NCBI GenBank assembly: GCA_023935145.1
Contig: CM043705.1
Coordinates: forward strand, 89,777,584-89,841,583
Length of the DNA: 64,000 nucleotides
Reading direction: 5' to 3'
Source: Bretschneidera sinensis
Taxonomy: Eukaryota; Streptophyta; Magnoliopsida; Brassicales; Akaniaceae
The notes under the pieces were generated by a model, which had not been told where the DNA came from, made no database searches, and saw nothing but the letters and a program-made list of their open reading frames with translations. Position numbers and translations under genes: made by a program. Shown one piece after another: positions 11,168 to 21,878 of this stretch (position 1 is its first letter; every line of letters begins with the position of its first letter).

Positions 11168-11760
11168 CAAGGCTCGGAAATTTGGAGGACCGTGGCAATT
11201 TCGACCGAGCGATAGACAAGGCTCGAACTTTTGGAGTTTCGACCGAGCATTGACAAGGCTCAAATTTTTGGAGAAACCCTGGAGAACATGGCTGAGTGAT
11301 AGACAAGGCTTGGACTTTTGGAAATTCGACCTGGTGTTGACAAGGCTTGGATTTTTGGAGAAACCCTAGAGAACATGACCGAGTGATAGACAAGGCTTGG
11401 ACTTTTGGAGATTCGACTGGGTGTTGACAAGGCTCAAAGTTTTGGAGAAACCCTGGAGAACATGGCCGAGTGATAGACAAGGCTCGGACTTTTGGAGATT
11501 CGACCAAGCGTTGACAAGGCTAAGATTTTTGGAAAAACCCTGGAGAACATAGCCGAGCGATAGACAAGGCTCAGACTTTTGGAGAAACCCTAGAGAACAT
11601 GACCAAGCGATAGACAAGGCTCAGACTTTTGGAGAAACCTTGGAGATGCCGAGCGATAGACAAGGCTCGAACTTTTGGAGATTCGACCGAGCGTTGACAA
11701 GGCTCGGATTTTTGGAGAAACCCTGGAAAACATGGTCGAGCGATAGACAAGGCTCGGACC
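11168..11760 (+). repeat. Tandem array A: GACAAGGCTCGGACTTTTGG units
   Basis: Units of about 90 bp, each made of two half-units that begin GACAAGGCTCGG. One half-unit ends in a variant of GATTCGACCGAGCGTT, the other in AAACCCTGGAGAACATGG followed by CCGAGCGATA. About six copies. The left continuation of the same array is at about 1890-1986, on the other side of the Athila-like insertion. Confidence 0.85.
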
Positions 11761-11869
11761 TTTGGAGAATCCTTGGCCGAACGTATTCAGAGCAGCTCAT
11801 ATGCTCGGACTTGGGAGATCTTGGCTGTCGCTTGGCCCTAAAGATGCTTGGCCGTGTGCACTATTGCGC

Positions 11870-13560
11870 ACTGATGCTCGGCCTGTGTGCACAAGTGTGC
11901 ACCAAAGCTGGGACGAGGCCGAGCGTATGAACATATATATCAATGCTCGGACTTGAGTGTGCACATGATTGCTTGGCCGTGCACACTGTTGCACACTGAT
12001 ACGCGGCCTGTGTGCACAAGTGTGCACCGAATCTGGGATGAGGCCGAGCATATGAACACATGTGCACACACTTAGACTTTTGGTGTGCGCACACTCTCCT
12101 AGCTATGCGCACTGTTGCGCATTGAAGTTGGGACTGTGTGCACTAAAGCTCGGATGAGGCCGAGCGTATGAGCACATGTGCACACACTCGGACTTTTGGT
12201 GTGCGCACGCGCTCCTGGTTGTGCGCACTGCAGCTGGGATTGTGTGCACTAAAGCTCGGGCGAGGCTCGGACGAGGCCGAGCGTATGAGCACATGTGCAC
12301 ACACTCAGACTTTTGGTGTGTGCACGCTCTCCTGGCTGTGCGCACTATTATGCACTATAGCTGGGACTGTGTGCACTAGTGTGCACTAAAGCTAGGGTGA
12401 GGCTCGGATGAGGCTGAGCGTATGAGCACATGTGCACACACTTGGACTTTTGGTGTGTGCACGCTCTCCTGGCTGTGCGCACTGAAGCTGAGACTGTGTG
12501 CACTAGTGTGCACTAAAGCTCGGACGAAGGTTGGACGAGGCCGAGCGTATGAGCACATGTGCACACACTCAGACTTTTGGTGTGCGCACGCTCTCCTAGC
12601 TATGCGCACTATTGCACACTGAAGCTGGGGCTGTGTTGACTAGTGTGCACTAAAGCTCGGGCGAGGCTCGGACCAGGCCTAGCGTATGAGCACATGTGTA
12701 CACACTCAGAATTTTGGTGTGCGCACGCTCTCCTGGTTGTGCGCACTGAAGCTGGGGCTGTGTGCACTAGTGTGCACTAAATCTCGGATGAGGCCAAGCG
12801 TATGAGCACATGTGCATGCACTCGGACTTTTGGTGTGCGCACGCTCTCCTAGCTATGCACATTGTTGCGCACTGAAGCTAAGACTGTGTACGCTAGTGTG
12901 CACTAAAGCTCGGGTGAGGCTCGGACGAGGCCAAACGTATGAGCACATGTGCACACAGTCGGACTTTTGGTGTGCGCACGCTCTCTTGGCTGTGCGCACT
13001 GAAGTTCGAACGAGGCTCGGACTAGGCCGAGCGTATGAGCACATCTGCACGCACTCGAACTTTTGGTGTGCGTACGCTCTCCTGGCTGTGCGCACTATTG
13101 CGCACTGAAGCTAGGACTGTGTGCACTAGTGTGCACTAAAGCTTAAATGAGGCTCGGACGAGGCCGAGCGTATGAGCACATGTGCACACACTCAGATTTT
13201 TGGTGTGCGCACTATTGCGCACTGAAGTTGGGGCTGTGTGCACTAGTGTGCACTAAAGCTCGGGCGAGCCTCGAATGAGGCCGAGTGTATGAGCACATGT
13301 GCACACACTCAGACTTTTGGTGTGCGCACGCTCTTTTGGCTGTGCGCACTATTGCACCCTGAAGCTGGGGCTGTGTGCACTAGTGTGCACTAAAGCTCTG
13401 ATGAGGCTCGGACGAGGCTGAGCGTATGAGCACATGTGCACACACTCGGACTTTTGGTGTGCGCACGCTCTCTTGGCTGTGCGCATAGTTGCACACTGAA
13501 GATTGGACTGTGTGCACTAGTGTTCACTAAAGCTAGACTTGGTCCGGGCCTTTGCACACA
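11870..13560 (+). repeat. Tandem array B: CCGAGCGTATGAGCACATGT units
   Basis: About eleven copies of a 105-140 bp unit. The recurring order is GAGGCCGAGCGTATGAGCAC, ATGTGCACACACTCGG, ACTTTTGGTGTGCGCACG, CTCTCCTGGCTGTGCGCACT and TGTGTGCACTAGTGTGCACT. The units are rich in short palindromes (GTGCAC, GCGCAC, ACATGT). The open frames seen across them on both strands follow from the repeat and are not genes. Confidence 0.88.
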
Positions 13561-13619
13561 TATTCCTTCTCTTGGACTTGAGTGTGCGCGACATAGTTTG
13601 GTCGTGCGCACTGGTGCGC

Positions 13620-13960
13620 ACTGATACTTGGCCAGGGGCATGCGCACTACGGTGCTCGATCGTGCACACTTAGCAACCACTCGGACAGGGATGTGTGCAC
13701 TATAGCACTCAGTCGTGCACTTAGCAACCGCTAGGACAGGGGCATGTGCACTACGGTGCTTGGCCATGTGCACTTAGCATCCGCTGGGACAGGGGTATGT
13801 GCACTACGACGCTCGGCTGTGTGCACTTAGCATCTGCTGGGATAGGGGCATGTGCACTTAGCATCCACTGGGACAGGGTCATGTGCACTACGGCGCTTGG
13901 CCGTGTGCACTTAGCATCTGCTGGGACAGGGGCATGTGCACTACGGCTTGGTAGTTCACA
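13620..13960 (+). repeat. Tandem array C: GCATCCGCTGGGACAGGGGC units
   Basis: About six copies of a unit near 58 bp: TTAGCATCCGCTGGGACAGG, GGCATGTGCACTACGG, CGCTTGGCCGTGTGCAC. It follows array B directly and shares the GTGCAC elements, so B and C probably arose from one another. Confidence 0.85.
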
Positions 13961-14061
13961 CCCGAAACTCCAAAGCGTGCAACATGGTGCCCAACAACTT
14001 GGCATTGTAACAAATGAGCTCTTTAGACTTCTTTGCTTCTACTGTAGCGAGAGATTATGAT

Positions 14062-14080
14062 TTCCCACAGACGGTGCCAA
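14062..14080 (-). other. Primer-binding site of the outer element
   Basis: TTGGCACCGTCTGTGGGAA on the minus strand, two bases inside the LTR boundary. It differs at one base from the common plant gypsy site TTGGCGCCGTCTGTGGGAA. Confidence 0.7.
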
Positions 14081-14082
14081 TC

Positions 14083-14843
14083 TGTTGATGCCAAGAAACT
14101 GTTGGTACTGACGTGGCCTGGAAGCTGACGTGGCTTGGTTGGGGATGTGGCCTGAGTGAGGACTTGGCCTGGGTAAGGACTCGGACAGATCTTGCACAAA
14201 TGACAGAAGTGAACTAAAGGCCTTCGGAAGGAGGGGGGAGACCTCTGAAGGCGCTCCGATGCTTAAGTTAACAAGTATTTAAGGGAGGAGCCGAGGGTTC
14301 GAAAGAGGAACCAGGGGCTCTAGAAAATCAAGTGCAAGTAGAAAAATACTGAGTCCATCATCTGAAATCCATACCTAGGCTTATTTGTAGCCGTCTGCTA
14401 GTGGGGAGGGCATGATTATAAGCCTAGAGGGTGCGGCTGTAGGATAGCCGCAGGGCGGCCATAGGGTGGCGGGCCGTAGGGTTGTTGCAGGGCGGCCGTA
14501 GGGCAGCTATAGGGGGCTGTAAGGTGGCTGATAGTTGTAGGGTGGCGAGCTGTAGGGGAGGTCCAAGCGTAGGCTTACCGGGCCACCTTTCATGGGCTTG
14601 GGGATTTTGTTGGGCTGGAGGGTGCATTGTCTGAGCTGGAGAAGTTACTGGGCCAGGACATTTCTTGGGCTAGAGAGGTTACTGGGCCTTTAACTGGGTT
14701 GGAACACTCTTGGGTCTGAAGCTTACTTGGGCTAGAGCGGGCCGCTTATTGGACCGGAGAAGTCTGGGATGTAGAGGTTACTGGGCCGGGACTCTTCTCT
14801 GGTCTTGAGGCTTATTTGGGCCGGAGTATTTTGGGCCATATCA
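14083..14843 (-). repeat. 5' LTR of the outer element
   Basis: TG...CA LTR of 761 bp. On the minus strand it starts TGATATGGCCC and ends GGCATCAACA. A core promoter-like block, TTAAATACTTGTTAACTTAA followed by GCATCGGAG, lies near 14250-14290 (minus) and resembles Tat-type LTR promoters. Upstream of it are two GC-rich tandem patches: about 14425-14560 built on GCGGCCGTAGGG, and about 14640-14835 built on TACTGGGCCGGGAC. Confidence 0.7.
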
Positions 14844-14848
14844 ATACT

Positions 14849-15355
14849 TTCTTACATGTTAAATCAGTTAACAAACTTTTATTTTCCCAAAACAACCTTA
14901 ACTAAATTGGGTTAGTTGGCGTCAAAAATCGAATTGAACAAATATGTGATTTGTTTGAAGAAGTCTACTATTACACACGATAGATAAAGAGAGTTGGATA
15001 ACAAATTAATTTATTTGAAAAATGTGCAACCAAAAGAAAAAGTAGTTTACTTATTAATTTTTTTATTCTTAAAATATGTTAAACGAGAGTAAAATTAAAA
15101 ATTAAATGTGATAACCTGAAAAATCAAGACTTGTTATAATTATTATATATTAATCTGTAATATAATTATTGAGAGATTTTAAGAATTTTATATATACACT
15201 TGTTTATTATATTATTTTCATTTGAAAAAAAATATATTATGAGTTATATTGTTTTGAACCCCATTATTTTGATTTGTTATTTATTTTGTTCAAAAGAGGA
15301 TGCCTCTATTTTTTATTATTAGTAAAAGGTGTATTTAGCATACCTTAATAAAAAT
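14849..15355. other. AT-rich intergenic spacer, no gene seen
   Basis: Between the outer element and the LINE tail. A/T tracts dominate and I find no ORF, splice-supported exon or repeat that I can name. Confidence 0.5.
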
Positions 15356-15368
15356 AAAAAGCCTTCTT

Positions 15369-15880
15369 GCTCTGTATACAACATTTGGATGGCCAGGAAT
15401 GCTAAGCTCTTTGATCAAGCTGCTGTGCTACCATCTAGTCTAGCTAAGAAAATCCAAGTTGTAATCTACATTGTTGTGTATGCCTCTTGCCCAGAAATTA
15501 GGCTGCTGCTGTAATTGCCTTGTACCTTAGATTGCATTCCATGTAAAGTGTTGTCATCTTAGGTAAGCTGTCTTGTATTTTGTTTTTGTATGCTCTCATT
15601 GTTTATCTCCTAGGTATGCCCAGTGAATTTTTGTAAGGCTACTGCTGTAAGTCCAGCTTGTATGCTTGTATGCTTGTATGCTTGTTTTTGTTCCAAGCTT
15701 TGTATACTCATTGGGCTTGCCTAGCATCATTGTAAGTCTCCATGATTTGATTAGGCTGCTTTTGTAAGCTTTTTAGTCTTTGTTTCTGTATAAGCTCTCT
15801 TTGTATATCCCCTAGGTATGCCCAGTGATTTTTGTAAATCTTTTTGATCAATACAATCTTTATTTACAGATAAAAAAAAA
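15369..15880 (+). mobile_element. 5'-truncated LINE (3' tail only)
   Basis: Flanked by the duplication GCCTTCTT, preceded by an A run, at 15356-15368 and 15881-15888. The insert ends in TTGATCAATACAATCTTTATTT and an A run (15872-15880), as expected for target-primed reverse transcription. The first part encodes NIWMARNAKLFDQA, which matches the C-terminal region (IW.ERN..F) common at the end of plant L1-type ORF2. The rest is 3' UTR with TGTATGCTTG repeats at about 15658-15690. Only about 512 bp was inserted. Confidence 0.75.
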
Positions 15881-15888
15881 GCCTTCTT

Positions 15889-16587
15889 CTTCCATACGCA
15901 CATTAGTTATTTTACTTATAAAAAAGAAAAAAGAATGAGAAAGAGAATCACCGTAAGGAAAAAAAGATCTATGTGACAAAGGTTTTGGTTTAATGGGATC
16001 AAAATCAAGTTTGTTAAAGAATATATGATTCTAAGTAAATATCTTCTAGTTTCGCATGATAGGTAAGTAGTCCCAATCAATATGATCCGTTTATTTAAAG
16101 CAAGCTATTTTATGAATTATGGTTTCTTTTATGCTTCAAATTTATTCTTCCATGATATGTTTTAATTATGTAATTATTCATATGTTTTGCAATGTAGGGA
16201 TGTATACTTGAATTTTTGTAAGAATTGGGATGGTATGAAATGCTTTGAGAATACTTAAATTGTTATCAGTACTTGTTTAATTGCGATTATGAATTTGAGA
16301 CAATATGACTCTAATGTACTTGTACTTGAATTACAAAATTATACTTGTCATGAAATCAATTATGTGATCTTATGATCTTTATTTATGAACATCTGTTATG
16401 AAAATTGAAACTATCAATCTTGCTATATACTTTGTTACGCCCTATATTTTGCCATTAGACTTTATGCCTTTTGTTAGAATTAAATAGTTCTTATGGATCC
16501 GCAGGGGGAATGTGCTTTTGGATCCATAGTATAGGGGGAAACTGTATTTATGGACCTAGCCACTAGAAGAAGTGTGGCCAGAGTATT
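15889..16587. other. AT-rich spacer with an imperfect GGATCC repeat
   Basis: No gene recognised. Two copies of a GGATCC..GGGGGAA(A/T) block lie near 16495-16550. These could be debris from retroelement purine tracts. Confidence 0.35.
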
Positions 16588-16672
16588 CTGAATGTTTCCT
16601 CCAAGTCAAACTTGTGGTGTTCGGCCTTAACACTCTTGACCAGCATATCATTCACGTACACTTCCATGTTCT
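16588..16672 (-). pseudogene. Short reverse transcriptase fragment of Tat/Ogre gypsy type
   Basis: The minus strand reads MEVYVNDMLVKSVKAEHHKF followed by DLEETF. This corresponds to the catalytic YVDD block (here YVND) and following helix of Tat-lineage reverse transcriptases. Only about 85 bp survive. It sits directly before the truncated copia element and shares no frame or strand with it. Confidence 0.65.
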
Positions 16673-16684
16673 TTAAAGAATGAG

Positions 16685-17240
16685 TGGCTTAAGTTCTCCT
16701 CCATTGGGCAAGCAAAAATCAAATGAAACTATCTTTGTGAAAGCAACATGTGTTAATGAACCCTCGACCTATAAGGCTCCTAGTAATGTTAATAATATAC
16801 CTTTGAAAAACGCTAAGAAGTATAAGAATTAAAATGTCAATTCCTATGATAGAAATTCACATGCTAATACTAGGAATAGACAACCAAGGAATACTTATGC
16901 TCATTCTAGAAATGCAAATGCTAGGTATGATCATTCACGAAATTCATATGCTAGGAATGCATATCCTAGAAGCAACTATCATTCATATCCTAGAAACAGC
17001 ATGTATGCTCATAACTTTTATAATGCAAGAAATATGTACTCCAGGAATGCTAGATGTTCTTATCCAAGAAATGATAGATTTGCATATTCTAGACATCTTA
17101 AAAATTATTATGACTATCATTTTAGGATCATGCATCATCCACAAAACTATGATTATGGAGCACATAATAGAACTAAAAAATTATGTGTTCCAAAAGGATT
17201 TGTATTTTCAATAACTAACCCGAAATAACCCAAGAAATTT
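16685..17240 (+). pseudogene. Copia copy 1: His/Asn/Arg/Tyr-rich linker between gag and pol
   Basis: It begins with the conserved SPLGKQKSNETIFVKATCVNE, which has a near match in copy 2 (SPLGKQKSKETLFMKAPC). It then runs through a low-complexity stretch of repeated (Y/H)(P/S)RN units such as SRNSYARNAYPRSN, ending VPKGFVFSITNPK. There is an in-frame stop near 16832. The segment links the zinc-knuckle gag region to the protease and integrase. Its N-terminal gag partner is missing at the truncation. Confidence 0.7.
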
Positions 17241-17269
17241 TGGGTACTTAAAATCTCCATTGTGTATCC

Positions 17270-20200
17270 TTGTGTGATGTAGATATGTCTCCACACAAAA
17301 GTTGAAAGCAAGCATTGGTATCTTAATAGTAGATGCTCGAAGCACATGATTGGTGATCAAAGTCTCTTTATGGAGTTGACTTTAAGGGATGACAGACATG
17401 TCACCATTAGAGATAACACCAAGATGAAGATCATTGGACATGGTAAAGTTGATAAAAATTCTTCAACCCTTGATCATATTTTACTTGTGCAAGACCGTAA
17501 GCTTAATTTACTAAGTATTGGTCAATTATGTAATAACAGTAATAAAGTCATATTTGAATCCTCTCATTATCTTATAATAGACGTCAAAAGTAATAAAATT
17601 AAATTTTTTGGCCAAAGACACGAGAATGTCTATCTAGTTGATCTCAAAACTTCGCCTTCAGAAAATAAAAAATATTTTTCAGTTTTTAGTGAAAACTCAT
17701 GGTTATGGCATAGAAGGCTTGACCATGTGAATATGGAGTTGATCAAAGTTCTTTCTAGAAATGATTTAGTAATTGGTCTTCCCAAAATCAAATTTGAAAA
17801 AGACAAAGTTTGTGATGCTTGTCAAATGGGAAAACAAACAAGAGTTTCTTTTAAATCCAAAAATATGGTTTCAACTTCTAGACATTTAGAGCATTTACAT
17901 ATGGACTTGTTTGGTCCAATAAGCACTATTAATCTATGTGGCCATCAATATGCTCTTGTTATTATAAATGACTATTCTAGATATACTTTTGTTATTTTTA
18001 TTGCTTATAAGGATGAAACTTATAAAGGTTTTGTAAACTTTTGTAAAAAAAGGTTTAAAATGAAAAAAAAAAAAAAAAAAAAAAAAGCTTGACTATTTCA
18101 AGCATAAGGAGTGATCATGGAAAAGAATTTGAAAACTAAAACTTTCAAAATATTGTGATGATAATGGTATTGATCACAACGTTTCAGCTCCTAGAACCCC
18201 TCAACGAAATGGTGTTGTTGAAAGGAAAAATAAAGTTTTAGAAGAATTTGTACGAACTATGCTTTGTGAAAATAGTTTGCTAAAATACTTTTGAGTGGAA
18301 GCCGTAAACACCTCATGCTATGTTTTAAATAGAGTTTTAATTAGGCATATGCTTAACAAAACTCCATATGAACTATGGAAAGGTAGAAAGCCTAATATTT
18401 CTTATTTTCGTGCTTTTGGTTGCAAATGTTTCATCTTAAATAACAATAAAATTAACTTAGGTAAATTTTATTCTAAGACCGATGAAAGGATTTTCTTGGG
18501 TTATTTAACCTCTAGTAAAGCTTATAGAGTCTTTAACAGAAGAACTCTAATGATTGAAGAATCCGTTCATATCGTTTTTGATGAAACTAATCCTCTTTGT
18601 AGTAGAAGAGCTACTCTTAATGATGTAGGTTTTATGCCAAGAATGGATGCCACCACTCCCATTGTTGACCCCAAGGAGAATCAACTTCAAATATTTTAAG
18701 GAGAAGATGAACCTAGACTTGATCAACCTTCAATAAGTCAACAAGTAGATGGTCTTCCTAAAGATTGGAGGTATACAAATTATCACCCAATCAATCAAGT
18801 GATTGGTGATCCTTTATAATGGGTAAGAACTCGATCCTGTATGAGAAATGTATGCAATTATGTTGCTTCCTTATCTCAAATAGAACCTAAAAGTTATAAT
18901 GAAGCCAAAAATGATGAAAATTGGATAAATGCTATGCAAGAAGAATTAAATCAATTTGAAAAGAATCAAGTTTGGACTTTAGTTCCTAAACCTAAGGACA
19001 ATTAGGTAATTGGAGCCAAATAAGTGTTTAGAAATAAAATGGATGAAAAATGGAATAGTAACAAGAAATAAGGGTAAACTTTTAGCTAAAGGTTATAATC
19101 AAGAAAAATGAATTGATTTTGATGAAACCTTTGCCCTCGTAGCTAGATTAGAAGCTACTCGCATGTTGCTTGCATTTGCATGTTTAAGAATTTCAAATGG
19201 ATGTAAAAAACATATTTTTAAATGGTTTTATTGAAGAAGATGTATATATTGAATAACCTATTGGTTTTGAAGATCCTAACCTTCCAAACCATGTCTATAA
19301 GCTTTCTAAATCTCTTTATGGGTTGAAGTAAGCTCCAAGAGCATGGTATGAAAGGTTAAGTAAGTTTTTACTTGATAATAGTTTTTCAAGAGGAAAAATA
19401 AACACTATTTTTTTTTACAAAAACTCATAAGTATGACACTCTTATGATTCAAATATATGTTGATCATATCATATTTAATGTCTCTAATGAATCCATATGT
19501 CAAGACTTTTCTAAGTGTATGTAAGGTGAGTTTAAGATGAGCATGATGGGAGATCTCAACTACTTCCTTGCACTTCAAATTAAACAAACAAAAGAATGCA
19601 TCTTTATCAACCAATCTTAGTACACAAAAGATTTGCAAAGAGGTTTGGAATGGAGAATGTAAAGTCAATTGGGACTTGCATGAGCACTTCAACAAAACTC
19701 AACTTGCATGAAGGAGATAAAAGTGTCGATCTTAAGAAATATAAAAGCATGATAGGGGATTTATTTTATTTAATTGATAATAAACCCAATGTTATGTTTA
19801 GTGTATACATGTGTGCTAGATTTCAAACTATCTTAAAGAATCTCACATAATTTTTGTTAAAAGAATATTAAGATATTTGCATGTTACTCAAAATCTAGGA
19901 TTATGGTATTCAAGAGATTCACCTTTTAACTTAGTTGGATACTTGAATTTTGATTTTTCTGGTTGTAAGTTAGATAGAAAGAGGACTAGTGGAACATGCC
20001 AATTTCTAAGTTGTATGTTAACCTTTGGGTTTTCAAAGAAACAAAATTCAGTTGTACTATCAACCATTGAAGAGGAATATGTGGCCGCTGGTAGTTGTTG
20101 TGCATAAGTTTTATGGATAAAACAACAACTAGAAGAATTTGGCATATGCTTTGAAAATGTTCCAATTTTATTTGGTAACACTAGTGTCATCAATCTAACT

Positions 20201-20382
20201 AAGAATCTAATTCAACATTCTAGAACCAAGCACATTGAAATTAGAGATCACACTCAAAAAGGTGATATTAAACTTGAATTCATTCCTACGGAAAATCAAC
20301 TTGCTGATATCTTCACTAAACCATTAAATAAAGATAGATTTTATATGATAAGAATGTTACTTGGAACAAGACATTTTGTATG
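17270..20382 (+). pseudogene. Copia copy 1 pol: pre-integrase, integrase, RT, RNase H
   Basis: Frames 17346-18092, 18295-18699 and 19596-20382 carry recognisable parts. The GAG-pre-integrase motif is WLWHRRLDHVNMELIKVL with CDACQMGKQ, and the integrase start is HLHMDLFGPIS. A 24-base A run (18063-18086) breaks the integrase. ETFALVARLEATRMLLAF and YKLSKSLYGLK belong to RT. The RT catalytic block reads YVDHI instead of YVDDI, so one metal-binding aspartate is lost. RNase H ends with SRTKHIEIRDHTQKGDI and ENQLADIFTKPLNKDRF. Many in-frame stops and shifts occur, so the copy is dead. Confidence 0.88.
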
Positions 20383-20544
20383 ATTTGGTGTTTGATTGTA
20401 TTAACATTCATCATATGCATATATGCCATTGAGTGAATGAGCATTAACACTTATTTAATGTTTCCCTCATTCAATGATAGTATAAAGAAATATATGCTTG
20501 CAATTTTTCAATCAAGAGTTCAACGTTTTTTTCTAAAAAATTCC

Positions 20545-20749
20545 TTCATTCAGTTTATTGAACCTTTCTTAAGCCGACTGAATGACAGTCCCAAAAACCC
20601 CTGAACTCTCTGCTCTCATTAAGTCGACTTAACATCATTCAATAGACTGAATAAAACCATATAGCCGATTGAATGCCCGTGTTTTTTTTAAAGCTATTCA
20701 GTTTTGTAATTGATTTAGTCGACTGAATGAGGTTCCAGTTGACTGAACC
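20545..20749 (+). promoter_or_regulatory. Pre-env motif island of copia copy 1 (AGTCGACTGAAT type)
   Basis: Irregular repeats of CATTCAGT, AGTCGACTGAATGA, AAGTCGACTTAA and CAGTTGACTGAA lie between RNase H and the env-like ORF. The LTR of the same copy carries the same set at 38560-38766. A TATA box, CTATACTATAAATACC, follows at 20751-20766. Confidence 0.6.
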
Positions 20750-20750
20750 T

Positions 20751-20766
20751 GCTATACTATAAATAC
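20751..20766 (+). promoter_or_regulatory. Candidate internal TATA box before the env-like ORF
   Basis: CTATACTATAAATACC lies about 170 bp upstream of the env-like ATG at 20934 and a few bases downstream of the motif island. The LTR of the same copy has the same arrangement (island, then TATATAAA at 38868-38875). No other evidence of transcription is available from sequence. Confidence 0.45.
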
Positions 20767-20933
20767 CCTTCTTCGTTTTTAAAACGTCATTTTCACCAAA
20801 TTTGAAATGCCTTTTGCCGTTACCACTTCTCTCTCTAAAATTTCTTTAGTTTCTTGACAAATCCGGCCAAGATCTTCCATTTAAACACAAACCCACTCCT
20901 AAAATCTTCAACTTTTCACCTTTTCTCTCCAAG

Positions 20934-21643
20934 ATGTCTCAAAGAAAACACTTGAAGAAGCCTTATCCCGGGAAGGACAATCCGACAACAAGAAGAAAAA
21001 CGGCTTATCAAGAAGAAAATGAAAGAAAAAAGCAGGAGAAATGAGCAAGAAGGCTCGTCATGATTTGGATGCATCATGTGTTCGGAATGCTAATGCTAAG
21101 GAAAGATATGACACCATTATTCGTGTAAAAAGGTAATGTCTGGTAGATTCGTAGGTTTAGTGTCTATACATTTTGGAAATTTTAATATAAAGCCTTTGTT
21201 TGATACTCTTGGCTTGACACACTTAGTCGCCATTCATGAGAAATTTTACCCTAGGCTAATCCATCAGTTTTATGAAAATTTAGCACAACGCTCACCTTTT
21301 GCCCTTATGTTCAAGACCTTGGTTATACAAAGAGAGATTTCTATTACTACTAAAGTTTTGCGTACTGTTTTGAAATTTTCTACTGGTCGTATGAAATAGA
21401 CCGTAGATGGTTGGCCTGAGGATTTTGACTATAAGGCTGCATGTAAGATAATGAAAGATAATCATGTATTTGTTTATAGAATTCAAACCTATAACACTTA
21501 TCATGATCTGCCTCTAGAATCTAAGATACTGAATTTAATCCTAAGTTAGTGCATAAATCCTAGACTAGGTAGCCGAATCAGCCCCTCTAAATTGCATATC
21601 CTGTTGATCTATTGCCTTAAAACTGATACAACCTATGACCTCT
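20934..21643 (+). pseudogene. Env-like ORF of copia copy 1, 5' part
   Basis: The ATG at 20934 opens a basic N-terminus (MSQRKHLKKPYPGKDNP), broken by stops and shifts near 21040. The main part (21136-21399) contains KFYPRLIHQFYENLAQRSPF and REISITTKVLRTVLKFS, the plant transposon protein domain of SIRE third ORFs. Later stops occur at 21399 and 21547. The ORF is cut at 21643 by the gypsy element and resumes at 37214. Removing the insertion and one copy of its target duplication leaves the reading frame continuous. I see no clear signal peptide or membrane anchor. Confidence 0.75.
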
Positions 21644-21841
21644 TTTAACGACCCATCCTGGGTTGGCCACCCCTGAGATGGTGTTGTCATATTTTGAAAA
21701 TCCTAACACGACACATATATGCAACAATAAAAATAATACCAACTGCAATTATTACATCAATCCTCAACCCTCAACAGGGGAGATACATCATTCAGATCTA
21801 AACTTAAACATTATATACAACATAATATACTTGAATATTTA

Positions 21842-21878
<37 letters not shown>

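Larger units (their letters stand above)
1247..14843 (-). mobile_element. Outer LTR element (Tat-type primer site), non-coding, with a nested Athila-like element
   Basis: The termini are TG (1247) and CA (14843), flanked by identical 5-bp duplications ATACT at 1242-1246 and 14844-14848. The right LTR (14083-14843) is abutted on its inner side by a minus-strand primer-binding site (14062-14080, TTGGCACCGTCTGTGGGAA), the type seen in Tat-lineage plant gypsy elements. This makes the element minus-oriented. The left end repeats only about 75 bp of the right LTR (TGTTGATGCCAAGAAACTG and following) and then diverges, so most of the left LTR is lost or replaced. Without the nested element the interior is about 3.6 kb and is mostly tandem arrays. 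I recognise no gag or pol in it. It is probably a non-autonomous derivative. Confidence 0.7.

Noticed and set aside
12000..13500. Regular repeats checked as a possible CRISPR array
   Set aside because: The whole unit is repeated with drift and there are no unique spacers of constant length. The context is a plant retroelement.
11861..13773. Several open frames of 60-127 codons on both strands in the 11.8-13.8 kb region
   Set aside because: They follow the tandem repeat unit, exist in several frames and strands at once, and match no known domain.
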